Counted from the stretch's first letter, positions 1 to 8,237 are shown. The stretch is DNA of 14,952 bases from Acidobacteriota bacterium (GCA_003165615.1 PLWR01000067.1:1-14952), one strand, 5' to 3'. The notes: generated by a model not told the origin, from the letters alone. Translations and numbers: made by a program.

Positions 1-450
1 GCGGGGGCCATGCTGGGGATTTGGCTGGCCATCCGCAAAGTTCCCGGGCAGATTGAAAGCGTGCGGTTGGACGTCAAACAACGCATTGATCCGCTGACGC
101 AATCGGCCCTGGAGATTGTCAACAATTCGCGCGAGCCCTTGCGGACCATTTCCGCGAACCTGGCGGAGATCAGCACCATTCTTCGCAACCGCACGTCCGA
201 TGCCGATCAGGTGGCCGCCGAGTTGCTCGATAAGAGCCGGGCGCAGATCGTCCGCGTCGACAGGATGGTTTCCGACCTGGTGGAGAAAGTTGAGACCACC
301 GCGGACGCTGTCCAAAAGGGCGTGCTCGGACCCATCTCCGAAGTCTCGGCGGTGGTGAAGGGCGTGCGCTCCGGCCTAGAGTTCCTGTTCTCGCGCCGGC
401 GCGTGACCAACGTCAGCGAAGCGACGCAGGACGAGCAACTTTTTATCTAA
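1..450 (+). CDS. Membrane-anchored coiled-coil protein, DUF948-like, 5' end outside window
   Basis: The reading frame is open from the first base, so the gene is probably cut by the window edge; the ATG at 10 lies inside a hydrophobic stretch (MLGIWLAI) that looks like the end of an N-terminal membrane segment, not a true start. After it comes a long amphipathic, helix-rich region with few prolines, rich in Val/Ile/Leu, Glu and Arg, ending in a basic patch (SRRR) and the tail DEQLFI. This layout, one N-terminal transmembrane helix followed by a cytoplasmic coiled coil, resembles DUF948/YtxH-type proteins, and I recall very similar acidobacterial hypothetical proteins. No catalytic motif is visible and the role is unknown; an envelope or cytoskeletal scaffold is only a guess. 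Confidence 0.75.
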   Translation, partial: AGAMLGIWLAIRKVPGQIESVRLDVKQRIDPLTQSALEIVNNSREPLRTISANLAEISTILRNRTSDADQVAAELLDKSRAQIVRVDRMVSDLVEKVETTADAVQKGVLGPISEVSAVVKGVRSGLEFLFSRRRVTNVSEATQDEQLFI

Positions 451-782
451 GGGCGGCGCGGGCGGCCGGCATGGCCGCGGCCGGCGGCTACCTCCGTCCT
501 GTCGCACGCTCAGCAGCGCCCCGCGGCGCTGAGGGGATTTGTTACCCTTCGAATTCCCTGCCACGGTTGAGCCGCAACCCAACAGATGTCCGCGGTGTTC
601 TCTGTGCCTTCCAAGCTTCAACACAGAGCGCAGAGGGGACCTTTGTGACCTCTCTGTTAAAGCCGTTTTGAGCACGGAGGTCACAGAAACACTATTACAA
701 GTAGGGAAAATCTCCGCTGCACTCGAAGAAGTTGGCTCTTATTACCACAGAAAACCCATTGCCTGGCGATGGTCATTAAATC
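451..782. other. Gene-free stretch with GC-rich hairpins and decayed repeat
   Basis: No convincing gene lies here. Just after the stop at 450 there is a small GC-rich hairpin (462-467 pairing with 473-478) and a second possible stem at 509-533; either could help end transcription of the upstream gene, but no T-run follows. The second half (588-690) is a degenerate relative of the dispersed element described separately. The short open frames across it read through these repeats and have no Shine-Dalgarno support. I saw no convincing promoter for the lipoprotein gene at 783. Confidence 0.6.
588..690. repeat. Degenerate, rearranged copy of the 130-bp inverted-repeat element
   Basis: Fragments of both arms of the element seen at 9665, 10813 and 14693 occur here in a different order. 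Examples are TTCTCTGTGCC near 599, CACAGAGCGCAGAGG near 622, TGTGACCTC at 644-652 and its exact complement GAGGTCACA at 677-685, which together form a 9-bp stem. The internal core shared by the other copies is not recognisable. It looks like a decayed or rearranged member, possibly two nested hairpins. Confidence 0.5.
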
Positions 783-1436
783 ATGTACATTAAGACAAGA
801 TATACCTCACTTCTAAGCGCCTTCGCGGTGCTCGCCATCCTGGCGAGCCAGACCGCATGTAAGCAAAATGTGAGTGTGCCTGAGGCGAACAACCCTGCGC
901 CCCAGCAAGCGCCGGTGCTGCCCGCCTCGCCCGGTGGTCCAACTGCACCGGCAGGCGCGCCCACCCAGGCCGCGGGCATTGCCTGGACGGTTCCGGCGGG
1001 TTGGGAAGTTGGGCCTGAGCATCAGATGCGCATCGCCACCTATCGTATTCAAGCCATCGCCGGCGATCTGGAAGACGCGGAGTGCGCCGTTTACTTTTTT
1101 GGAACGGGGCAAGGCGGGTCGGTGGACGCCAACCTTGATCGTTGGGCGCATCAATTCACCGGACCCGATGGTCAATCCCCTGCCCAGCCGGCGAAAATGG
1201 ATAAGCGGGTTATCGCCGGTCTGAAGGTCTCAACCCTTACGGTTTCGGGAACCTATCTGGGCGCGGGCGGAATGATGGGGCAGGAACCGGTGAAAAAGCC
1301 CAACTACCGCATGAGGGCCGCTATTATCGAGGCTCCGGAGGGCCTGGTCTTTTTCAAACTCGCCGGCCCCCTCAACACCGTGGCGGCGGCTGAGAGTGAT
1401 TTCAATTCCCTGCTCGGAAGCGTGCATCAACAGTAA
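783..1436 (+). CDS. Probable exported lipoprotein, function unknown
   Basis: The 217-residue product starts with a basic n-region (MYIKTRY), a hydrophobic core and a Cys at about residue 26 (LASQTAC). This fits a lipoprotein signal, although the lipobox is not canonical because Gln occupies the -3 position. A Pro/Ala-rich linker follows (about residues 35-65), then a compact domain beginning near WTVPAGWE, with conserved-looking blocks MRIATYRI, ECAVYFFGTGQGG, ANLDRWAHQF and GLVFFKLAGPLNTV. I recognise the domain as one that recurs in acidobacterial and planctomycete hypothetical proteins, but know no function for it. It ends convergently with mnmA, 110 bp away. No strong Shine-Dalgarno precedes the ATG. 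The start is chosen because it alone gives the signal peptide. Confidence 0.8.
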   Translation: MYIKTRYTSLLSAFAVLAILASQTACKQNVSVPEANNPAPQQAPVLPASPGGPTAPAGAPTQAAGIAWTVPAGWEVGPEHQMRIATYRIQAIAGDLEDAECAVYFFGTGQGGSVDANLDRWAHQFTGPDGQSPAQPAKMDKRVIAGLKVSTLTVSGTYLGAGGMMGQEPVKKPNYRMRAAIIEAPEGLVFFKLAGPLNTVAAAESDFNSLLGSVHQQ

Positions 1437-1546
1437 TCACACCCAGTTTGCGAACTCGCAATGAGTGGGCAATTGCTTTGTGTTGTATCGGATTTATTTC
1501 GGCCCAAGCTGTGACGGATTGAAAGGGTCGGAACCGAAAGGTCCAT

Positions 1547-2692
1547 TCACTCCACCTGCGAAATCCACCCGCCGCCTACCACCTCATCACCATCATAGAA
1601 CACAGCGGCCTGGCCCGGAGTAATAGCGCGCTGCGGCTCGGTGAATTCGCCGAAGGCTTCGGAACCTGCGTGCGCTTCGACGCGAGCGGGAGCACCGGGA
1701 TGATTATGGCGGATCTTCACGTGCGCATTCACGGCGTCACCCGCTGCCAGAGGGCGAATCCAATTCACCTCGCGCACGCGGAAGCGGCTGCGGAAAAGGT
1801 CGCGGTCCTCTCCCACCACCACGCGATTCTTCGCCGGGTCGAGCGAAATTACGTAGAGCGGTTCGCCCACTGCCATGCCCAATCCTTTGCGCTGGCCCAC
1901 AGTGAAGTTCTGAATGCCCTGGTGTTCTCCCAGGACGTGTCCGTCGGATGAGACCACCTCACCCGTAGACGATTGCGGTTGGCGCTGCTGCTCGGCCAGG
2001 TACGCGTCGATGAACTGGCGATAGCTACCCATAGGCACGAAGCAAATTTCCTGACTATCCGGCTTCTCCGCCACAGGCAGGCGCCGGCCGCGAGCGATGG
2101 CGCGCACTTCCTGCTTGGTCATTTCGCCCAGTGGAAAATCCGTGTACGCCAATTGCTCCGGCGTGAGTCCAAAGAGAAAGTAAGCCTGATCTTTCGTGCG
2201 ATCGACACCACGCAGAAGTTGGTAACGACCGGTTTTTTCGTCGCGACGGACGCGTGCGTAATGGCCGGTGGCGATGCGCTCCGCGCCGATCTGCCGAGCC
2301 GTGGTGAGGAATTGCGCGAATTTGATTTCGGTATTGCAAAGGCTGCACGGGATGGGAGTCTCGCCGGCCAGGTAGCCCTCCACGAAGGGCCGCACCACGG
2401 CAGCTTCAAACTGCTTTTCGAGGTTGATAACGTAGTAGGGAATGCCGAGGAAACTGGCCACCGCGCGTGCGTCATAGACGTCGTCGAGCGAACAGCATCG
2501 CCCGCTGGCGTGGCCACCCTCGCCCGCCTCCTCGCCCAGTAATTGCGGCAGGCGGCGCTGGTTCCAAAGCTGCATGGTCAGCCCCACAACTTCCGATGAT
2601 GAGCCGGAAGGCGCCTTCGAATTGTTTTCCGCAAGCAGAGCAGCGGCCGTTGAGCTATCGACCCCGCCGCTCATGGCTATTGCGATGCTCAT
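1547..2692 (-). CDS. mnmA: tRNA-specific 2-thiouridylase MnmA
   Basis: MnmA adenylates and then thiolates C2 of the wobble uridine (U34) in tRNA-Lys, tRNA-Glu and tRNA-Gln, in the cytoplasm. The 381-residue product begins with the PP-loop SGGVDSS at residues 8-14, which binds ATP. It carries the catalytic cysteine in PIPCSLCN (Cys116) and the second cysteine in DSQEICF (Cys217), the pair expected for the persulfide relay; GHYAR and [10 protein letters not shown] are further family blocks. An upstream ATG at 2704 would add four residues. The Shine-Dalgarno AGGAG (2710-2706) is 1 nt from that ATG and 13 nt from the chosen one, ideal for neither, so the choice rests on the usual family N-terminus. 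It sits 105 bp downstream of a cysteine desulfurase gene on the same strand, which would supply its sulfur. Confidence 0.96.
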   Translation of the reverse strand: MSIAIAMSGGVDSSTAAALLAENNSKAPSGSSSEVVGLTMQLWNQRRLPQLLGEEAGEGGHASGRCCSLDDVYDARAVASFLGIPYYVINLEKQFEAAVVRPFVEGYLAGETPIPCSLCNTEIKFAQFLTTARQIGAERIATGHYARVRRDEKTGRYQLLRGVDRTKDQAYFLFGLTPEQLAYTDFPLGEMTKQEVRAIARGRRLPVAEKPDSQEICFVPMGSYRQFIDAYLAEQQRQPQSSTGEVVSSDGHVLGEHQGIQNFTVGQRKGLGMAVGEPLYVISLDPAKNRVVVGEDRDLFRSRFRVREVNWIRPLAAGDAVNAHVKIRHNHPGAPARVEAHAGSEAFGEFTEPQRAITPGQAAVFYDGDEVVGGGWISQVE

Positions 2693-2733
2693 TGCGTTTG
2701 TCATTCTCCTGAAAGTGGCGAGGAACTGAAAGA

Positions 2734-2768
2734 CGAAAATCGAAACTCGCAGCGATTTTCGAGTTTCG
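2734..2768. repeat. Overlapping, mutually exclusive hairpins between nifS-like gene and mnmA
   Basis: CGAAAATCG (2734-2742) is the exact complement of CGATTTTCG (2753-2761), and CGAAACTCG (2741-2749) is the exact complement of CGAGTTTCG (2760-2768). Each makes a 9-bp stem with a 10-nt loop, and since they share bases only one can form at a time. The AT-rich, low-complexity make-up suggests a dispersed repeat more than a designed attenuator, but it lies in the likely transcript between the two genes. Confidence 0.5.
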
Positions 2769-2793
2769 TTTTGGGAATTTCGGTTTTGCCCGC

Positions 2794-2815
2794 CTTGTCA
2801 CTCGTCACTTGTCAC
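2794..2815. repeat. Short tandem repeat (TCGTCACTTGTCAC family), copy 1
   Basis: One full 14-bp unit TCGTCACTTGTCAC (2802-2815) is preceded by eight bases of another (2794-2801). The same unit occurs twice in perfect tandem at 8321-8348. Read on the minus strand, this copy encodes the last residues and stop codon of the cysteine desulfurase gene. Confidence 0.7.
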
Positions 2816-3976
2816 TGTACTTTTGTAATGCGGTGACACGGCGCGCAGTTGTTCCACCACGCCAGGCAGGATTTTGAGTGCGGCGTCCACATCCTCTTCC
2901 GTATTGAAGCGGCCCAGGCTGAAGCGGATGCTGGCGCGCGCCTGCTCCGGTTTGAGCCCGATGGCCGAGAGCACATGCGAGGGTTCGAGCGATCCCGACG
3001 AGCACGCCGAGCCGGTTGAGCAAGCGATACCGCGCAGGTCCATGGCAATCACAAACCCTTCGCCTTCGATAAAATCGAACGTCAGGTTCGTCGTGGTGGG
3101 CACCCGTCGGGCGCGGTCGCCGTTCATGGTGACGTGCGGCACGCTGGAAAGAATGCCGGCCTCCAGGCGGTCACGCAAGGCAGAGACTCGCTTTTGCTCA
3201 TCCGCCATGTGTAGGCGTGCAATTTCCGCAGCAGCGCCCAGCCCGACAATCCCCGCCACGTTTTCCGTGCCCGGACGGCGGTCGCGTTCGTGATGCCCGC
3301 CGTGCAGCAGTGGCCGCAGAATCGTCCCTTTGCCAACGTAAAGCGCACCCACCCCTTTGGGCCCGTTCAGTTTGTGCGCGGAAAGCGCCAGCAGATCGAC
3401 TCCGAGTTGATCCACATCCACGGGGATTTTGCCGACGGACTGCACCGCGTCGGTGTGAAAGTAAATGTCGTGCTCGCGCGCCAGGCGGCCGATTTCTTCC
3501 AAAGGCTGGATGGTACCCAGTTCATTGTTGGCGTGCATCACGCTGATGAGCACAGTTTCTGGCCGAAGCGCGGCGGCCACGTCTCCCGGGTCGATCACTC
3601 CGCTTGACCCCACGCACACATAAGTCACCCTCACGCCACGCTTCTCCAGTAACTTCGCGGTGGAGAGCACGGCGGGATGCTCGATGGCCGTCGTCACCAC
3701 ATGCTTCCGTTCTCCGCGCGCCGCCTCCAAGATGCCGAGAATCGCCGCGTTGTCAGACTCCGTGCCGCCGCTGGTGAAGACAATCTCGCTGGTCCGCGCG
3801 TTAAGCAATCGCGCCACCTGCTCGCGGGCTTTCTCTACCCCCGCTTTGGCGCGCTGCCCGAACCAGTGGATCGATGAGGCGTTCCCGTAATCCTCCAGCA
3901 TATACGGCCGCATCAGCTCAAACACTTCCGGCGCGAGCGGAGTTGTGGCGTTATTGTCAAAATAAACCCTCTTCAT
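2798..3976 (-). CDS. Cysteine desulfurase, NifS/IscS family
   Basis: A PLP-dependent enzyme that takes sulfur from L-cysteine as a protein persulfide for Fe-S cluster assembly or tRNA thiolation. The 392-residue product opens with VYFDNNATTPL. It has the cofactor-contacting segments FTSGGTESDN and HTDAVQSVGK, the PLP lysine in SAHKLNGPKG (Lys202) and the persulfide cysteine in GSACSSG (Cys325), in the short class I loop that aligns with IscS/NifS. The start at 3976 is preferred over the ATG at 4015 because it matches the family N-terminus and has GAAGG (3985-3981) 4 nt upstream. No iscU, iscR or nif genes are adjacent; the neighbour is mnmA, so a role in tRNA 2-thiolation is likely, perhaps alongside general sulfur supply. 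The last residues (TVTSDE) and stop come from a dispersed 14-bp repeat. Confidence 0.94.
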   Translation of the reverse strand: MKRVYFDNNATTPLAPEVFELMRPYMLEDYGNASSIHWFGQRAKAGVEKAREQVARLLNARTSEIVFTSGGTESDNAAILGILEAARGERKHVVTTAIEHPAVLSTAKLLEKRGVRVTYVCVGSSGVIDPGDVAAALRPETVLISVMHANNELGTIQPLEEIGRLAREHDIYFHTDAVQSVGKIPVDVDQLGVDLLALSAHKLNGPKGVGALYVGKGTILRPLLHGGHHERDRRPGTENVAGIVGLGAAAEIARLHMADEQKRVSALRDRLEAGILSSVPHVTMNGDRARRVPTTTNLTFDFIEGEGFVIAMDLRGIACSTGSACSSGSLEPSHVLSAIGLKPEQARASIRFSLGRFNTEEDVDAALKILPGVVEQLRAVSPHYKSTVTSDE

Positions 3977-4045
3977 GTGCCCTTCAAAATTCGAACTGCC
4001 CGGGTGTGTTGCCACTGCGATTCTACGAGGTTTGCCCAGAATTTC

Positions 4046-4074
4046 AGCGTAGCTGAGCGATGGGGAGAAGTCAA
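4046..4074 (-). promoter_or_regulatory. Possible sigma70-type promoter for the cysteine desulfurase gene
   Basis: On the minus strand TTGACT (4074-4069) matches the -35 consensus at five of six positions. It is followed after 17 nt by TACGCT (4051-4046), which matches the -10 at only three of six. It lies about 70 bp upstream of the start. The weak -10 makes this tentative. Confidence 0.28.
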
Positions 4075-4102
4075 TTCGGGGTGCGGTACGGTTTGCTGTA
4101 GC

Positions 4103-4147
4103 GGCGGTCTATGACCCCCAAGGTGGTAGGGCAGGCGTCTCGCCCGT
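4103..4147. repeat. Pair of small imperfect palindromes downstream of the propeller gene
   Basis: GGCGGTC (4103-4109) and GACCCCC (4113-4119) pair at six of seven positions around a 3-nt loop, and GCAGGCG (4131-4137) faces CGCCCGT (4141-4147) around TCT. Two short palindromes of similar size, about 28 bp centre to centre, resemble the array at 13041-13145 in design but not in sequence. They lie in the 194-bp gap between the propeller gene and the desulfurase gene. Confidence 0.4.
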
Positions 4148-4170
4148 GCGACATTCAGCCGGACGATTCC

Positions 4171-7100
4171 CTAATGAATCGCCGGGGCGAGGGGCGGGAT
4201 CAGCGCGTAGCCGGGACGCGTCTGGTATTGCCGCAGATATTGCTGATACTCCGACGTACTAGGGGCATGGTCGCTCGAGCTCGGCGGATAATTGGACATT
4301 CCGTTATAGGGCAGCGGTTCGACGGTCCAGGCGAACGCGGTGTTCGGTTCCCCGTCCTTGGCGTACCCGCGCAGGTTCAGGAAGAAATCACGTTTCCATC
4401 CCGGCTTGACGGCGGGCAGGGCATGGGGGCTGAATTCCACCGTCATCTCGTCGCCCGTGGCCATCACCACCAATTGATCGTCGGCCCGCGCCAACAGCTT
4501 TTCCACGGAGCCGTAGCGCGTGTAATTACCCCGCAGAGGATTCCACGGCGCGGTCATCATGACTTGCTGATAATCAAAGGAGTCGGGCTTCACGTGTTCC
4601 GGGTCGCTCGCAAGCGCCGAGAAGCCTCGGTAGTGCAGGTCCGCATCGAGCAATGACAAGGCGATGGGCGCGGGCGCAGGTGCTTCGTGAGTGGTGAAGA
4701 AGATCTGGTCCCAGTAAACGCAAAGATTGGTTACGATCCGCACGTGGCGATCAGCGGAAAGGAATTTTCCGGCCAGGTCAACGCGCATGGTGCGATTGGT
4801 GCCGCTGGGCAGCCCCATGTCCGCGATGACTGTCACCCACTTTCCACTCGCGTCGCGAACCTGCAAATACGGAGAGACCATTTGTAGTTGCCGGTTGGAT
4901 TCAAGAGCGCGAGCGCCGTTGGAGTCGGTCCAGAAGACCCAACCATTGAGCCACAAACTTACGGGTGCACTGGCGGGCACGTCGCCTAAGTCAAGCGTGA
5001 GCGAGTGCAAATCCGCCATCCCCAGAATACGATTGCGGGCGAAGTCGGCGGGGTAGCGGCCATCCTCTTTCAGAAGCAAGGGCAGCACGTCGTGGCCCTG
5101 ATCGTCCACGGCCGACACCGGAAAACTCTTGTCGCGCACGCTGTAGAGCGAGGGCGGGCCGGGATTGGTGGCATAAATCTCGTTCGCGTAGATTTCTTCA
5201 GTGACAGGATGATCCACCGCAACAAGTTTGACCTGGTCGAAGAAGTCGGCCTCGCGCATCTCATCGGTCAACTGGAAAACGTAGTCGCCCTTGGTATCGG
5301 GGACCAGATCGGGCAGCCGCACAAATTCCTCAGGAAAAGGTTTGACGCGCGTGCCGTCGGGCGCCAGTTCCCCGAGCGGTCCGACTCCCAGCACATCGGT
5401 GACATAGACGAACCGGCGGCCATTCCACACGTAAAGGAACGGGCATGAGCTCGCCAGGCGCTCGGACTCGCGGACCTCGATCTGTTTGTCGGTTGCCACG
5501 TCAATCCAGTTTTGCACCACCGCATTCGGCCAGGTGACGCGAATGACATCGAGCTTGGAAAGGTCGCCGGTAAAAACCCGCACCGGGCTGCTGGTGACAA
5601 TCACCTTGTTGTAGTAATTACCCGCCTTGAATTCCACCACGCTGCCGATTCCGCCGCTGTTGCTCTTGTAGCCGTTCATCTTCACTTCCACCCAGTGGGC
5701 GGGCGGGCCCTCTTTCTCAAAGGCGCGAACCTGGCCGCTACGGGTCACAGCGAGCAGGTCAAGCTTACCGGGATTCTCCAGCCACGCGGGCACCAGCGAG
5801 GCGATTTCCGCAGGGTCGGAGATAGGAAGGGTGATGGATCCTTCATGGAATCGCCCCTCCTGATTTATTAGGAAGTGGAGCTTGCCGTGCGCATCGGCCG
5901 CAACGAGATCGGGAAAGCTGTCGCCATTCAGGTCCGCCACGGCGCCGCGGAAAGTAAAGAAGCCGACGGGCGCGGAAATGGCCGGCGCCGCTACGGGCGA
6001 GAATTTCCAATCGCGCTGGTTGAGCAGCACTTGGTATCCATCAGGGGACCAGACGGCGAGATCAAAGTAACCATCGTGATTGAAGTCGGCCACCTGCGCG
6101 TCAAGCACCACGGTCTTCGCCAGTGCCGCGCCCGTGTCCCGGTCCAACACGAACTTGTCCTCACCCTGATTCTCATAAAGCAAGGAGGGGCCATCATCGC
6201 GGAAGAGCAGGAGATCGGAATAACCGCGATTGTTGAAGTCGGCGAAAACCGCCCCGCGCATTCGCCCCTTGGCTGTTGCCAGGCCGGCGGCAGAAGTTTT
6301 CTCCGTGAATGAGCCGTCGCCGTTGTTGCGATAGAAGTGTAGTGTGGCGCCGGAAAAATCATTGGGAAAGACGAAGGGGTCCTTTTGGGGAGGCTGATTC
6401 AGGTTGGTATACGCGGTAATTATGAGGTCCAGGAAGCCGTCGTTATCAGCATCAAACAGCACGGCTCGGGTATCAATCTCGCCGGGTTCGGGCTTCAGTC
6501 CCGCCTTCTCCGTATCATCTTGAAACACTCCATCGTCGCCACAGTGATATACCTTTACGCCGTCCAGACCGGCTACGAACAGACTCATCTTTCCGCTGTT
6601 ATCAAAGTCGGCAAACGTTGCGGACAGGCTCGCGCCCGGCCCGGTGACACCTGATTTCTCCGTCACGTCGCTAAACGTTCCATCGCCATTGTTGTGAAAG
6701 AGATAATTCCTGGCAGAAGGTATGACCACGTAAAGATCCGGATGACCATCATGATCGTAGTCCCCCACGGCGATGGAGGGACCAAACAGCGGGACGAGAT
6801 TCTGCCGGGCGAATTCCGGTGAGTAATCAGCGGCATTTATCTGCTGACGCGGATTGCGAGCCAGTGCACTTGCCGCGGGCAGTGCGATCCCGAGCTTTTG
6901 GCTGATCTCTGCAAACGTCACCTTTTCCAAGTCCAGATGGCGCGCGATTTCCATGGGCGGCATAGACGGCGTCAGGATGGTGCCGTACTTGCCGCCTTCC
7001 AGCGCCGGGTCTTGAAGGGAAATATTCGGAACCTTGTCATGCATTCCTTCCCACTGTTTCAGCGCTTTCTGGGCGTCATCCTGGCGCTTTAAGCGAACCA

Positions 7101-7707
7101 GCGCCGTGAAGGTGCGGAAGAGCGCAGCGACGTAAAAGTTCTGGCCGCGGCCAAAACCCATTTCGATGATGTGGTGGTAGGCGTCAAGGGAGTCGTCCAG
7201 TTTTCGCTCGGCGAAATACACGGTTCCCAGATTGAACCAGGCGGAGGGGTCCTGGGAGTCGACGGCAATGACCTGCTTTAGTGCTGCCTCGGCGTCCGGA
7301 TTGCGGAGTTCGCGCTTATAAAGGATGCCCAGATTGAAATCGGCGGCCACGAGGTGAGGGCCCATCTGCTTGGCGGTGGTCATTTCGCCGAGAGCGGCGT
7401 CCAGTTTGTTCGCCTGCATCAGCGCCAGGCCCAGGTTCATGTGATCGGCGGCCGAGGCTTTTCCGGAAGCCACAACCTTTTGAAATTGCTCGATGGCTTC
7501 GACATACTTGCCCTGCTCAAAATAGGCCTTACCGACGTTGCGGAAGGTCTGGAGGGACGCCGACGGCGCTGCCACAACCTGCTTCACCGGGTGCAAACCG
7601 GGCTTAGAAGCTGTGGGCGGACCTTGCGCAAAGATGAAAACGGTGGCGAGAATCAGGGCCAAACTCATGCTCAGGCGAACTTTGGATACGACGATGGATC
7701 GCGGCAT
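4171..7707 (-). CDS. Exported TPR / FG-GAP propeller / ASPIC-UnbV protein
   Basis: The 1178-residue product has a signal peptide (hydrophobic core at about residues 14-27, ending FAQG), then about five TPR-like helical pairs (50-217, with YFEQGKYVEAIEQF, WFNLGTVYFAERKLDD). Seven FG-GAP/VCBS-type blades follow (about 305-650). Several carry Ca-binding loops such as DYDHDGHPD, DADNDGFLD and DFNHDGYFD, while others are degenerate (DFDNSGKMS). An ASPIC/UnbV domain (about 669-735, IGSVVEFKAGN, RVTWPNAVVQNW) comes next, then about 425 residues I cannot assign, opening with CPFLYVWNGRRFVYVTDVLG. Proteins with this TPR-propeller-ASPIC order are abundant in Acidobacteriota; no substrate is known to me and a surface binding or adhesion role is inference. 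The start at 7707 is chosen because an upstream ATG (7773) lies inside the likely -10 box. Confidence 0.85.
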   Translation of the reverse strand: MPRSIVVSKVRLSMSLALILATVFIFAQGPPTASKPGLHPVKQVVAAPSASLQTFRNVGKAYFEQGKYVEAIEQFQKVVASGKASAADHMNLGLALMQANKLDAALGEMTTAKQMGPHLVAADFNLGILYKRELRNPDAEAALKQVIAVDSQDPSAWFNLGTVYFAERKLDDSLDAYHHIIEMGFGRGQNFYVAALFRTFTALVRLKRQDDAQKALKQWEGMHDKVPNISLQDPALEGGKYGTILTPSMPPMEIARHLDLEKVTFAEISQKLGIALPAASALARNPRQQINAADYSPEFARQNLVPLFGPSIAVGDYDHDGHPDLYVVIPSARNYLFHNNGDGTFSDVTEKSGVTGPGASLSATFADFDNSGKMSLFVAGLDGVKVYHCGDDGVFQDDTEKAGLKPEPGEIDTRAVLFDADNDGFLDLIITAYTNLNQPPQKDPFVFPNDFSGATLHFYRNNGDGSFTEKTSAAGLATAKGRMRGAVFADFNNRGYSDLLLFRDDGPSLLYENQGEDKFVLDRDTGAALAKTVVLDAQVADFNHDGYFDLAVWSPDGYQVLLNQRDWKFSPVAAPAISAPVGFFTFRGAVADLNGDSFPDLVAADAHGKLHFLINQEGRFHEGSITLPISDPAEIASLVPAWLENPGKLDLLAVTRSGQVRAFEKEGPPAHWVEVKMNGYKSNSGGIGSVVEFKAGNYYNKVIVTSSPVRVFTGDLSKLDVIRVTWPNAVVQNWIDVATDKQIEVRESERLASSCPFLYVWNGRRFVYVTDVLGVGPLGELAPDGTRVKPFPEEFVRLPDLVPDTKGDYVFQLTDEMREADFFDQVKLVAVDHPVTEEIYANEIYATNPGPPSLYSVRDKSFPVSAVDDQGHDVLPLLLKEDGRYPADFARNRILGMADLHSLTLDLGDVPASAPVSLWLNGWVFWTDSNGARALESNRQLQMVSPYLQVRDASGKWVTVIADMGLPSGTNRTMRVDLAGKFLSADRHVRIVTNLCVYWDQIFFTTHEAPAPAPIALSLLDADLHYRGFSALASDPEHVKPDSFDYQQVMMTAPWNPLRGNYTRYGSVEKLLARADDQLVVMATGDEMTVEFSPHALPAVKPGWKRDFFLNLRGYAKDGEPNTAFAWTVEPLPYNGMSNYPPSSSDHAPSTSEYQQYLRQYQTRPGYALIPPLAPAIH

Positions 7708-7764
7708 TCTGTCTCTCAGGGTTGCTGAAGTTAGGACACTCCGCAGGATTGAAAGCAAACAAAC

Positions 7765-7793
7765 ATTATACATTGCCCGATGGGGGCTGCAAA
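7765..7793 (-). promoter_or_regulatory. Likely sigma70-type promoter of the propeller gene
   Basis: On the minus strand TATAAT (7770-7765) is a perfect -10 and TTTGCA (7793-7788), 17 nt upstream, matches the -35 at four of six positions. Transcription would begin near 7758, giving a leader of about 50 nt before the start at 7707 and excluding the ATG at 7773. Confidence 0.5.
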
Positions 7794-7874
7794 GGGAGCA
7801 AGGGCCATTGCCCGCTGCCAGGCCGATTAACCGTCAGGGCCGAATTGATATTGGCAATAACTCAACGGCGGGGA

Positions 7875-8237
7875 AAGCATCCGGAGTTGCGCGACAAGGT
7901 CATTGTGCCTGACATACTTTTACAACCCCATAACGCCTCATTGCAGCTAACATTCTATGAGGGTAAGCAATTCCCGGCGGAGTCTCGCGGTGCCATTTTT
8001 GCGGCGGAGCATGGATCTTGGAATTGCGCCGTGCGCACGGGTTACGAGTTGGTTTGCGTGCCGTTGAAGGCCGGTCGCAGTAGCGGCGAATATGAGGACT
8101 TCTTGACCGGTTTCGTGACCGATGATGGAGAAGTCTGGGGACGCCCGGTGGGTGTGACGGTCGCGGCGGACGGCTCACTGCTGGTCACCGACGACGGCGG
8201 CAATTGCATCTGGCGTGTAAGTTACGTTGGACGTTAA
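7875..8237 (+). pseudogene. 3' remnant of a glucose/sorbosone dehydrogenase gene
   Basis: The translated segment PELRDKVIVPD, ASLQLTFYEGKQFP, AAEHGSWN, GRPVGVTVAADGSLLV and DDGGNCIWRVSY matches, from memory, the C-terminal part of soluble PQQ-type glucose/sorbosone (L-sorbosone) dehydrogenases, beta-propeller proteins usually over 350 residues. Only about 120 residues remain. The N-terminal two thirds, including the catalytic histidine and most of the cofactor site, are missing, and upstream codons show no resemblance. The frame stays open back to 7722, but that start lies in the promoter-proximal region of the divergent propeller gene and has no clear Shine-Dalgarno, so expression is doubtful. 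The remaining part has no stop or frameshift, which suggests a fairly recent deletion or an insertion breakpoint near 7875. A small functional fragment is possible but unlikely. Confidence 0.72.

Noticed and set aside
376..684. Minus-strand open frame of 102 codons
   Set aside because: It overlaps the end of the coiled-coil gene and then runs through hairpins and the decayed repeat; no start signal.
1973..2542. Plus-strand open frame of 189 codons
   Set aside because: Antisense to mnmA, whose catalytic motifs fix the coding strand.
4111..6654. Several plus-strand open frames of 89 to 181 codons
   Set aside because: All lie antisense within the propeller gene and mirror its repeated blade sequences; none has a convincing start signal or domain.
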